A DNA stretch of 7,217 nucleotides from Amarolinea aalborgensis (GTDB lineage Bacteria; Chloroflexota; Anaerolineae; SSC4; Amarolineaceae), in the NCBI RefSeq assembly GCF_900491745.1, contig NZ_UETR01000069.1, positions 1-7,217 of the forward strand, in the 5' to 3' direction. Positions 1 to 6,337 of the stretch are shown one piece after another. The stretch's first letter is position 1. Every line of letters starts with the position of its first letter. The position numbers were made by a program, and so were the translations under genes. Below the pieces are notes generated by a model that saw nothing but the letters and a program-made list of their open reading frames with translations, was not told the origin of the DNA and searched no databases.

Positions 1-35
1 AAATCCTGGTAATTCTCCGGCGTGATGACAAACCA

Positions 36-80
36 AATCCATAAATTTAGCAAAATTTGTGGTATGCCAATCCATAAATT
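36..80. repeat. 12-bp direct repeat in AT-rich non-coding DNA
   Basis: The sequence AATCCATAAATT occurs at 36-47 and again at 69-80, start to start 33 bp apart. Both copies are preceded by CCA. The first copy contains the palindrome TAAATTTA (42-49). The surrounding 1-118 is markedly AT-rich against the GC-rich genes to its right, and I see no credible coding region in it. Its role is unknown: a paired protein-binding site or a remnant of the neighbouring locus are both possible. Confidence 0.5.
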
Positions 81-118
81 GGGAATAATATGCACCAATA
101 TACTACTTCCGCAGCCCA

Positions 119-136
119 TGAGACCGGAAGGTCTCA
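119..136 (-). terminator. Hairpin overlapping the stop codon of the DinB-like gene
   Basis: TGAGACC at 119-125 and GGTCTCA at 130-136 form a perfect 7-bp stem with a 4-base loop. The right arm contains the stop codon of the minus-strand gene (134-136). There is no T-run after the stem on the minus strand, so this is at best a weak or factor-assisted terminator or an mRNA 3' end structure. Confidence 0.3.
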
Positions 137-847
137 ACGGCCGGGAACAGATGCGGGGGGCTCGACGCGATCTTCGATCTCCCACAGATGATCAAGCAGG
201 TGCCAGGCGACGCGGCGGACGAAGGTGCGCGGCGGCCAAATGACGCCGCCGCGCGGCCCGTGGGTTGGGATTTCCCCGCGTGCCGCCGCCGCCAGCGCAG
301 CCAGCATCGCCTGCCGGGTGCGGTCGAGCTCCGCGCCCCGGCTCGCCGCCTCATCACGCTTCTGCTTCCAGGCGAGCCGGCCGAGGTAGCTCACATCCGC
401 GCCCAACACGTGCTCGACAATCGTTTCAAGGTCGCGACCGCCGCCGCGCGGCCCCTTGCGCAGTTCCTTGCCCGCAGCCGACTGCACAGCCCCATCGAAC
501 GCCTGCCAGCAGGCCTGTAGAAGTGTCTGGAACCGCTGCAGGTCGGCGTCAGCAAGCGGCATCCTGTCGCTATGTGGGCCGACGTCGGGCGCGCCGAAAT
601 CGGTCGTAGCGTTGCCCGCCAGCCGCTCGACCACGTTGAACTCCGAAATCTCCGCCGGTGGCTGGAAATCTATGGTCGCGCCATGCAACACGCGCGCATA
701 GCGCGGCCCATAGTCGCACAGGGCTTGCAGCGCCGCAGCCTCATCGCGCCCGGCCCGGCACCAACCGGGCCAGTCCACTGCGCCGGCAAACGTTCGCTTC
801 TGCCCAATCTCAAGATAGACACTGATTTGGTTGGCAAGATGCACCAT
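134..847 (-). CDS. HicB-like / DinB-like (YfiT-type) putative metal-binding protein
   Basis: A 237-residue soluble protein with no signal peptide or membrane segment. Residues about 8-45 resemble the HicB N-terminal fold (FAGAVDWPGWCRAGRDE followed by an Ala-rich helix). Residues about 105-228 look like a DinB/YfiT-type four-helix bundle. It has a GGGRDLETIVEHVLGAD segment with His146 and a C-terminal HLLDHLWEIEDR motif with His216 and His220, a His arrangement typical of the metal triad in this superfamily. I recall uncharacterised proteins of the same two-part layout in actinobacteria and related GC-rich bacteria; the substrate is unknown. The start at 847 is supported by AAGGAG seven bases upstream. 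The gene is monocistronic as far as seen and divergent from the radical SAM operon. Product class is fairly secure; function is not. DinB-fold members include thiol transferases and detoxification enzymes, but nothing here selects one. Confidence 0.7.
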   Translation of the reverse strand: MVHLANQISVYLEIGQKRTFAGAVDWPGWCRAGRDEAAALQALCDYGPRYARVLHGATIDFQPPAEISEFNVVERLAGNATTDFGAPDVGPHSDRMPLADADLQRFQTLLQACWQAFDGAVQSAAGKELRKGPRGGGRDLETIVEHVLGADVSYLGRLAWKQKRDEAASRGAELDRTRQAMLAALAAAARGEIPTHGPRGGVIWPPRTFVRRVAWHLLDHLWEIEDRVEPPASVPGR

Positions 848-934
848 CAGTCGGCTCCTTCATGATCATCGTCAGCGCCAAGGGCATGGCAGGAAAGCTC
901 CACTTGCCATTTTCCCATCCAGGCTCACTCGACC

Positions 935-947
935 ATCATCGGATGAT
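935..947. promoter_or_regulatory. Perfect palindrome, possible operator
   Basis: ATCATC-G-GATGAT is a perfect 6+1+6 inverted repeat lying between the divergent genes. It overlaps the proposed minus-strand -10 box at 943-948, so a bound repressor could block transcription of the DinB-like gene. Such a short palindrome could also arise by chance. Confidence 0.3.
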
Positions 948-971
948 AGCACGGCTTGGGTGTGACATCAA
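943..971 (-). promoter_or_regulatory. Candidate promoter for the DinB-like gene
   Basis: Read on the minus strand, TTGATG (966-971) is followed by a 17-bp spacer and TATCAT (943-948). This matches the sigma70 consensus at 4/6 and 5/6 positions. A start point near 936 would leave a 5' leader of about 90 nt. The alignment was found by eye and is moderately convincing. Confidence 0.4.
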
Positions 972-999
972 CTCCGCCGCGGCCAACCAAAACGACCCT

Positions 1000-1027
1000 T
1001 TGACGAACGCAAGAACGGTGGTAAAAT
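1000..1027 (+). promoter_or_regulatory. Sigma70-type promoter of the radical SAM operon
   Basis: TTGACG (1000-1005), a 16-bp spacer and TAAAAT (1022-1027) match the consensus at 5/6 in each box. Transcription would start near 1034, about 45 nt before the first ATG of the operon. This is the best promoter in the window and fits expression of all three overlapping genes as one transcript. Confidence 0.65.
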
Positions 1028-1078
1028 GAACTCAGGACAGTACGCGTTTCTGCTGCGGCTCCGCAAGGAAAGGTGCCT

Positions 1079-2734
1079 ATGTTGGATGTGCTGCTCGTGG
1101 GCGCGGAGGAACTGGAAAACCTCAGCACCCGCTACCTGGCGGCCGTGCTGCGCCAGCACGGCTTCTCAGTCGCCATCGCCCCCTTTAGCACCGCGCAAGA
1201 AACCGGCGCCGTGGTGCGGCAGGCGCAGCACACGCGCCCGCGTCTGATCGGCCTCTCGATCATTTTCCAGTACCGCGCGCCGGAGTTCCTGGCCCTGGCG
1301 GCCCGCTTGCGCGATGCGCTCCCCACGGCTCACATCACCACCGGCGGTCACTTCCCGACGTTCGTCGCGCCCGAGCTGCTGCGGGACTACCCCGCGCTCG
1401 ACTCCGTGGTGCGCGGCGAAGGCGAGCTCACGCTGCTGGAGCTGGTGCAGTCGCTGGACACGCCCGCAGCCTGGGGCGCGATCCGCGGCCTGACGTTTCG
1501 GCGGGACGGCCAGATCTGCGTCAACCCCTCGCGGCCGCTCATCGCGGATCTGGACAGCCTGCCTTTCCCTGCACGCGATACGCCCCCACAGCATCATCTG
1601 GGCATCGGCTTCTCACCGATCGTGGGCAGCCGCGGCTGCTACCGCAACTGTGCCTTTTGCAGCATTCACGCCTTTTACGGCGCCAGCGCCGGGTCGCGGC
1701 AGCGCTTTCGCAGCGTGCCCAACCTGGTGGCCGAAATGGAGGCGTTGTATCACAACCACGGCGTGCGCTTCTTTGTCTTCAACGATGATGAATGGTTCCC
1801 GCATGGCGCCGCGCGTGGCCCTCGGCTCGATGCCTTGGCAGCCGAGCTTAACCACCGGCGCCTGGACGTCATCATGAGCATCAAGTGCCGCGCCGACGAT
1901 GTGGAAGAAGAATTATTCCGCCGCCTGCTTGATCTGGGTGTGGTGCGGGCCTACGTGGGCGTCGAGTCCGGCTCCGACAGCAGCTTGCGTCGCATGAACA
2001 AGCACACCACGGTCGCCCAAAACCGCCACGCGCTCGAAGCCCTGCACCGCGTGGGGATGCTCGCCGACTTCGGCCTGATCTTCTTCGATCCCGACAGCAC
2101 TGTCGAAGACATCCGCGCGAACCTGGACTTTTTCCATGCCATGGCGGGCGCTGGTCAGGCGCCGCTCAGCTTTGGGCGCATGGAGATCTATGCCGGCACG
2201 CCGATCCTGGCGCGGTTGACGGCCGAGGGCCGGCTCAGCGGCAGTTACCTGGCCTGGAACTACGCCATCCCCGACCCTCGCGTGGAAATGCTCTTCCGCC
2301 TGATGATTGCGACGCTGCGCCATCGCCACTACGACAACAACGGCCTGGCCAAACAGTGCTCGATTGCCTGTTATGAATGGACGATGGCGCAGTATGCCCT
2401 GGGGCCGTCGGCCAACCCGGCCCTGGACGCGCGGCTGCGCCAACTGGTGGCCGCGGCCAACAACCACTCGCTGGCCCTGCTGGAAGAGATGTTCGAGTTT
2501 ACCCTGCAGGAGAATCTCTATGACGCACGCCGGGTCAACGATCAGGCTGTGGCCTGGGCCAGTCGGGTCAACCTGTTCGACCTGCAAATGCAAGCTGACC
2601 TGGTCGCGTGGCGCGGCGACCTGACGCGCGCGGTGCTGCGCCACTCGTTACAAGTCGAGGACCCCGCAGCGTTCGGAGTGTCGAACTCGTTCGGCATTTT
2701 CAAGCGGGAGGCGCCCTATGGTGCCCTGGAATAA
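1079..2734 (+). CDS. B12-binding domain radical SAM enzyme A
   Basis: A 551-residue class B (cobalamin-dependent) radical SAM protein. Residues 1 to about 130 form the Rossmann-like B12-binding domain, with MLDVLLVG at the start, TGGHFPT near 88-94 and VRGEGE near 111-116. There is no DxHxxG motif, as is usual for this class. The TIM-barrel domain has the CX3CX2C cluster motif GCYRNCAFC (Cys187, Cys191, Cys194), an FNDDE strand near 235-239 and VGVESG near 293-298. About 170 further residues form a family-specific C-terminal region. Known relatives use SAM, cobalamin and a 4Fe-4S cluster for methylation or rearrangement at unactivated carbon; the substrate here is not set by sequence. I prefer ATG 1079 over GTG 1073, because AAGGAAAGG (1065-1073) sits at proper spacing and would overlap the GTG. 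It is the first gene of the operon and overlaps the next gene by 17 bp. The C-terminal tail after about residue 515 has no counterpart in its paralogue B. Confidence 0.88.
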   Translation: MLDVLLVGAEELENLSTRYLAAVLRQHGFSVAIAPFSTAQETGAVVRQAQHTRPRLIGLSIIFQYRAPEFLALAARLRDALPTAHITTGGHFPTFVAPELLRDYPALDSVVRGEGELTLLELVQSLDTPAAWGAIRGLTFRRDGQICVNPSRPLIADLDSLPFPARDTPPQHHLGIGFSPIVGSRGCYRNCAFCSIHAFYGASAGSRQRFRSVPNLVAEMEALYHNHGVRFFVFNDDEWFPHGAARGPRLDALAAELNHRRLDVIMSIKCRADDVEEELFRRLLDLGVVRAYVGVESGSDSSLRRMNKHTTVAQNRHALEALHRVGMLADFGLIFFDPDSTVEDIRANLDFFHAMAGAGQAPLSFGRMEIYAGTPILARLTAEGRLSGSYLAWNYAIPDPRVEMLFRLMIATLRHRHYDNNGLAKQCSIACYEWTMAQYALGPSANPALDARLRQLVAAANNHSLALLEEMFEFTLQENLYDARRVNDQAVAWASRVNLFDLQMQADLVAWRGDLTRAVLRHSLQVEDPAAFGVSNSFGIFKREAPYGALE

Positions 2735-3302
2735 ACTGCCAAGAGAAGTGCGCAAAACGATTTTGGTTGTCCTGGCGCTGACCAGCAGCGCGACGACCGC
2801 CAGTTGTGGGCCTATGGTGTGTGATCCGGCGCCGCCGCCCACCGCGACACCGACACCAACGCCCACGATCACGCCGATCATCTGTGATCCGGCCCCGCCG
2901 CCAATGACCGCGACGCCTACGCGGACGGCAACGCCCACCCGAACCCCAACACCGACCCCCACGCCGATGATCTACGATCCGCCACCTGCACCTTCTTCAC
3001 AACGGTCGCAGCCGTCGGCGGCGCTCCACGGGTCGCTCCCCCTGGCAGAAATCCGCACGGTCATGATCGTTCCCGGTCGCGGCCTGAGCTTCCGGGCTGA
3101 GACGCCATGGCCTGGCGCGCAGTGGCGCTGGAGTGTCTCTGGGGGAACCCTGCAAGGGCGCGGTTCACGCGTGACCTGGCAGCCACCTGCGGAACCAGGT
3201 CGTTACCTGTTGCAAGTGGCCGCGGATTGGGGCGCGACCGGCCTGGCCGTGGATGCGCGCGTGCTGGAGGTCGGACTGGATGGCCGCGTCGCGAGCGGGT
3301 GA
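2718..3302 (+). CDS. Exported CDPAPPP-repeat protein with Ig-like domain; candidate radical SAM substrate
   Basis: A 194-residue protein I cannot assign to a named family. Residues 1-30 look like a signal peptide: basic n-region with REVRK, then TILVVLALTSS, then TTASC with Cys30 as a possible but non-canonical lipobox (Thr at -3). Residues 31-92 hold three motif copies: GPMVCDPAPPP (31-41), PIICDPAPPP (53-62) and PMIYDPPPAP (83-92). They are joined by Thr/Pro-rich linkers of the type seen on cell-surface proteins. The only cysteines are 30, 35 and 56; copy three has Tyr86 instead. After a Ser-rich stretch, residues about 113-186 resemble an Ig/PKD-like beta-sandwich, with WRWSVSGGT, VTWQPPAEPGRYLLQV and a closing strand. 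GGGAGG lies 6 nt before the ATG. The gene overlaps both flanking radical SAM genes, which suggests stoichiometric, coupled expression. I infer it is modified by one or both enzymes at the CDPAPPP motifs. It could instead be an ordinary surface lipoprotein that happens to share the operon. Confidence 0.75.
   Translation: MVPWNKLPREVRKTILVVLALTSSATTASCGPMVCDPAPPPTATPTPTPTITPIICDPAPPPMTATPTRTATPTRTPTPTPTPMIYDPPPAPSSQRSQPSAALHGSLPLAEIRTVMIVPGRGLSFRAETPWPGAQWRWSVSGGTLQGRGSRVTWQPPAEPGRYLLQVAADWGATGLAVDARVLEVGLDGRVASG
2820..2990 (+). repeat. Threefold CDPAPPP-type motif repeat with TP-rich spacers
   Basis: The motif codons begin at 2820 (TGT GAT CCG), 2883 (TGT GAT CCG) and 2973 (TAC GAT CCG). Copies two and three are also alike at DNA level: 21 bases starting at 2871 and at 2961 differ at three positions and lie exactly 90 bp apart, pointing to in-frame duplication. 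The Cys to Tyr change in copy three corresponds to a G to A change at the middle codon position plus a silent third-position difference. The spacers encode alternating Thr-Pro with a few Arg. Confidence 0.8.
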
Positions 3303-4971
3303 GCGCGTGGCCGCAGCCGACCTGGGCTCTACTGCGACTGTGTGGGATGGTCCGGTGCTGGTGGTCGAGGATGTGGGCCAGCAGCGCTTGCCCGCACGAC
3401 ACCTGGTCGCGGCGCTAGAGGAGGCCGGTTGGCCCGCACGCCTGGTGGATCTCATGCCCGGGCTGAACGATCCTGCCAGCCTCATCACCCTGGTGCGCGC
3501 GGTGCGGCCGCGCCTGGTGGTCTTCTCCATCCTCTTTGCCAGCCACGTTCCTGAGACATTGGCCTTGATTGCCGCCCTGCGCCAGGCCGCTGTAGCCAGC
3601 CACGTCACGTTGACCGGCCACCTGCCCTTCTTTGCCGCAGCCGAGCTGCTGGCAGCCTGCCCTGGGCTGGACTCGGTCGTGGCCGGCGAGGCTGAGGTGG
3701 CGGCGGTGGCGCTGGCAGGCAGCCTACCAGCCAGCGAACGATGGCAGACCGTGCCGGGCCTGGTATTCCGCGGCTCGGCGGGCGGCGTGGTGCGCACAGC
3801 GCCTAGCACAGCCGGCCGAGCACGTTACCGCGCCGCCGTGTCAGGCCGGTGCGAGGATGATCGCGGGGTAGACGATGGCGTGGATGCGACGGTTTCGCTG
3901 GCGGGTGCGCTCGACCGGCTGCCGTTGGCCCGGCAGCCCGACCCGCTGCCGACGTGGGGCGGCGTCGGTTTTGCCACCCTGGAGGCCAGTCGAGGATGCT
4001 ACCACGCCTGTGCCTTCTGCCTGCCGTGTGCGTTTTACCGGGCGCTGGGTCCGGCGTACCGCCTGCGCGGTATTCCCCACCTGGTGGATGAGATCGAAGC
4101 CCTGGTGCGCCGGGGGGCGCGCTTGTTTCTGTTTGACGACGAGCAGTTCTTGCCCCCGCATCCCCAACGCGCGGCGCGCGTGGCAGCCTTCGGCGACGAG
4201 TTGGCGCGGCGCCGCCTGACCATTGCGTTCACGCTCAAATGTCGGGCCGACGATGTGGAGAGCGAGTTGTTCAGGCAGTTGCGCGACATGGGGCTGCGGC
4301 GCGTCTACGTGGGCATCGAGTCGGGCTGCCAGGCAACACTCGACCACCTGGCGAAGGGGGTGGGGAGGGCGAACAACCTGACCGCGCTGCAAACGCTGGC
4401 CGATCTGGGCATCGTGGCCGACTTCCGCTGTCTGCTGTTTCACCCGTGGAGCACGTGGGGGACGGTGGCGGAGGATATGGCCTTTTGCCGGCAGGTGGCG
4501 CCCCTTCTTTCCACGCTGCTGGACTGGCGCGAGGTTGAGGTGTATCCCGGCACAGGGTTGGCGAGGCGGCTGAGGTGTGAAGCGCGCGCCGCCGGCGACC
4601 CCTGGCCGTTGTCCTACGCTGTGCCTGATGCACGGGCGGAGCTGCTGCGCCGCGTGAACCGCGTGGTCGTGGGTGCGGCGCCGATTTTCCATGCGTGCCA
4701 GGCAGAGGTGACGGCGGCCTGGTTTGAACTGCTGCTGGCGCGGCGCTTCCGTCCCAGCGACCGGGATATGGCCGATGCTCGGCGGCTGCAGGCGATAGTG
4801 CAGCAGGGCAACCTGGCGCTGCTGGCCGTCTGGGAGAGAATGCTTGAATTTTCCGCTCAGGTTGACATTGGCGATGCCGCGCCTGTCAACGCCGCCGCCG
4901 CGGCCTGGGCCGCAGCCGTCAGCCTGGCCTGTCTCGAAATTCAACGTGCGCTGGCCGCGCGGGCGGCCTGA
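3280..4971 (+). CDS. B12-binding domain radical SAM enzyme B (paralogue of A)
   Basis: About 563 residues, with the same architecture as enzyme A. The B12-binding-like domain (about 25-150) has GPVLVVEDVG, LTGHLPF near 111-117 and VVAGEAE near 133-139. The radical SAM barrel has GCYHACAFC (Cys240, Cys244, Cys247) and one further Cys250, giving CX3CX2CX2C. Shared blocks with A include CRADDVE (321-327), YVGIESG (343-349) and the ADF...P.ST stretch near 380-392. An extra low-complexity segment lies at about 164-215 before the barrel, and the C-terminus is shorter and Ala-rich. ATG 3280 has GGAGG (3266-3270) nine bases upstream and overlaps the previous gene by 23 bp. An upstream in-frame start at 3253 and downstream GTGs at 3307 or 3340 are alternatives. 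It is the last gene of the operon. Cobalamin-dependent radical chemistry on the same substrate as A, or on A's product, is inferred. Confidence 0.86.
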   Translation: MAASRAGERVAAADLGSTATVWDGPVLVVEDVGQQRLPARHLVAALEEAGWPARLVDLMPGLNDPASLITLVRAVRPRLVVFSILFASHVPETLALIAALRQAAVASHVTLTGHLPFFAAAELLAACPGLDSVVAGEAEVAAVALAGSLPASERWQTVPGLVFRGSAGGVVRTAPSTAGRARYRAAVSGRCEDDRGVDDGVDATVSLAGALDRLPLARQPDPLPTWGGVGFATLEASRGCYHACAFCLPCAFYRALGPAYRLRGIPHLVDEIEALVRRGARLFLFDDEQFLPPHPQRAARVAAFGDELARRRLTIAFTLKCRADDVESELFRQLRDMGLRRVYVGIESGCQATLDHLAKGVGRANNLTALQTLADLGIVADFRCLLFHPWSTWGTVAEDMAFCRQVAPLLSTLLDWREVEVYPGTGLARRLRCEARAAGDPWPLSYAVPDARAELLRRVNRVVVGAAPIFHACQAEVTAAWFELLLARRFRPSDRDMADARRLQAIVQQGNLALLAVWERMLEFSAQVDIGDAAPVNAAAAAWAAAVSLACLEIQRALAARAA

Positions 4972-5117
4972 CAGCCCGCGCCACATGTCCACGAGAGTTA
5001 TGATCGCTTAAGCACGGGCAAGGCATCACAGTTAGACAGCTTGCCCATCGCGTCACACGGCTACCAGAATCGGCGCCCGTCTCTGCTGCCATTCTTCGGG
5101 AGTCTCAGAATCCGCCT

Positions 5118-5159
5118 ACACCGGGCTGGCCCAACGACGATTCGCCGGCCAGCCCGTGT
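5118..5159. terminator. Strong hairpin between convergent genes
   Basis: CGGGCTGGCC (5122-5131) pairs perfectly with GGCCAGCCCG (5147-5156). With one bulged C (5121), ACA (5118-5120) also pairs with TGT (5157-5159). The loop is 15 bases. It sits 146 bp after the radical SAM operon and 33 bp after the stop of the convergent minus-strand gene, so a bidirectional terminator is the natural reading. Neither side has a clear T-run, which lowers confidence in intrinsic termination. The rest of 4972-5191 shows no credible gene; a weaker 7-bp inverted repeat (GGGCAAG 5016-5022, CTTGCCC 5040-5046) is also present. Confidence 0.45.
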
Positions 5160-5191
5160 TGATCCGCTAAACTTCCGCCGTAATCCTGTCT

Positions 5192-6337
5192 TTAGACAAA
5201 AATCTCTATGGGTTTAAGCCCCACGAGGATGAAGACTGTCTGGGCGGCATTGCGCATCAGCGTCTCAGCATCAATACCCATCTTGGCTGCAAACCAGACG
5301 TCCAGGTTGAAGGCTGTTCCATCCGGCTCAAAGGTCTTGCCTGCAACGAAATTCAAGCGGACACGCTTCTCTACGTGGTCGCCCTTCAGCTCGATGTATG
5401 TTCCGCCGACATCCTTATTGGTTACGATGGCTCTAGCTTCGTCAGGGGACAATTCCATCTTCTTGAGCAGAGGAGACGTCAACGCACTCGCGTACCACTT
5501 CGCGGCAAAACCGCATCCGTTCGCGGCATGTCCTGCGTGGGCACTGTGCTCATCCCCGTGGACCGATGCGATATAACCGGCGGCTTGGATCTTTTTGACT
5601 GCTTTCTTAATCCCTTCTACGTTGCCGCTCGTGATATCTCCGGCCAGTGCAACAACCCCCAGTACGCCCCCCTGTATTTTGGGGCCAAGCATGATATTGG
5701 GCTGGCTTGCATCAGTGTATTGCCTGCCGTCAACGCAATGCACGGCTCCGCCCGGCTTAACGTCCTTAAGCTCATCGTTGTCACCTGCGCGAATCACCCA
5801 CTGCTGGGCCAGCAGATCGTTGTACACGCCGGGGAACTTGGCCTTCAGGAAAGACACGGGATCTAGAGACACGGGAGACACGTTTTCGACGGTGATATTC
5901 TCTCCGCCATACGTGGCAAACCCGAAGTAGCCCCTCTCAGGCACGTCGCCATAACGGTAGGTGGCGGTTGCATACTCTTTACCGGCGATGTAGTAGGTCG
6001 CTGAGGTCGTCGTGATGATACACTGCACGTGGAACTTGGCGCCTACGGCCGGGCACCAGGCGGGCGAGATCCGCTGCACCGACGGGAAGTCTCGGAAGAG
6101 TTTCGTTCGGAAGGTGAAATCGTTTCGATGGGGTGATGCGTACCAGGAAAGCGCGTCGCACTGAGGGCTCTCCCATTCGGCCTTCGTGAATGAGAAGCAG
6201 GGAAGAAACTGGTCATTCTGATTCCCGCAGGTCACGTCAAAGCTGATTTGAGCGGGAAGCTCATACAAATCCGGCAACCAAACGTACTCGTTTGTGATCT
6301 GGAAGGACTGGGGTGTTGGACTCGGTAGTATTTTCAT
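5192..6337 (-). CDS. LamG-like domain plus zeta-carbonic-anhydrase-like (CDCA) protein
   Basis: A 381-residue protein without a signal peptide or membrane segment. Residues about 10-155 look like a concanavalin-A/LamG-type beta-sandwich: paired strands, TYYIAGKEYATATY near 114-127, GYFGFATYGGENITVENV near 136-153. Residues about 160-381 carry a CVDGR motif (Cys201, Asp203, Arg205) and, 59 residues later, HGDEHSAHAGHAANGCGF with His260, His264, His267, His270 and Cys275. The CxDxR plus a later His and GCGF Cys recall the Cys-His-Cys metal site and Asp-Arg pair of cadmium/zinc (zeta) carbonic anhydrases; spacing is similar but not identical to what I recall. CO2 hydration is therefore a guess; the metal site is the better-supported claim. 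The ATG at 6337 lacks a good Shine-Dalgarno but overlaps the stop of a 20-codon leader ORF (ATGA), implying coupled translation. GC is near 52% in sampled stretches, well below the left-hand genes. Confidence 0.6.
   Translation of the reverse strand: MKILPSPTPQSFQITNEYVWLPDLYELPAQISFDVTCGNQNDQFLPCFSFTKAEWESPQCDALSWYASPHRNDFTFRTKLFRDFPSVQRISPAWCPAVGAKFHVQCIITTTSATYYIAGKEYATATYRYGDVPERGYFGFATYGGENITVENVSPVSLDPVSFLKAKFPGVYNDLLAQQWVIRAGDNDELKDVKPGGAVHCVDGRQYTDASQPNIMLGPKIQGGVLGVVALAGDITSGNVEGIKKAVKKIQAAGYIASVHGDEHSAHAGHAANGCGFAAKWYASALTSPLLKKMELSPDEARAIVTNKDVGGTYIELKGDHVEKRVRLNFVAGKTFEPDGTAFNLDVWFAAKMGIDAETLMRNAAQTVFILVGLKPIEIFV

Noticed and set aside
188..865. Several plus-strand frames of 80-115 codons opposite the DinB-like gene
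   Set aside because: They are Arg/Ala/Pro-rich antisense shadows; the minus-strand frame has family motifs and a ribosome binding site.
1913..2644. A 243-codon open frame on the minus strand across enzyme A
   Set aside because: Antisense shadow of the radical SAM barrel and C-terminal region, with no domain signature.
2648..2962. Minus-strand frame rich in Gly-Val repeats
   Set aside because: The GVGVGV pattern is simply the antisense reading of the Thr/Pro codon repeats of the 2718-3302 gene.
2841..2970. Thr/Pro tract considered as a tandem repeat array or CRISPR-like element
   Set aside because: It is an in-frame coding linker with irregular unit length; no spacer-repeat structure exists.
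3841..4992. A 383-codon open frame on the minus strand across enzyme B
   Set aside because: It lies wholly over a confident radical SAM gene, shows Arg/Gln/Pro/His-rich low-complexity composition typical of antisense frames in GC-rich DNA, and has no recognisable domain.
5187..5198. TGTCT-TT-AGACA inverted repeat at the stop of the CA-like gene
   Set aside because: A 5-bp stem with a 2-base loop is too small, and its adjoining T-run lies on the wrong side for termination of the minus-strand gene.
5208..5930. Plus-strand frames of 110-165 codons opposite the CA-like gene
   Set aside because: No domain-like content, while the minus strand has a coherent two-domain protein.
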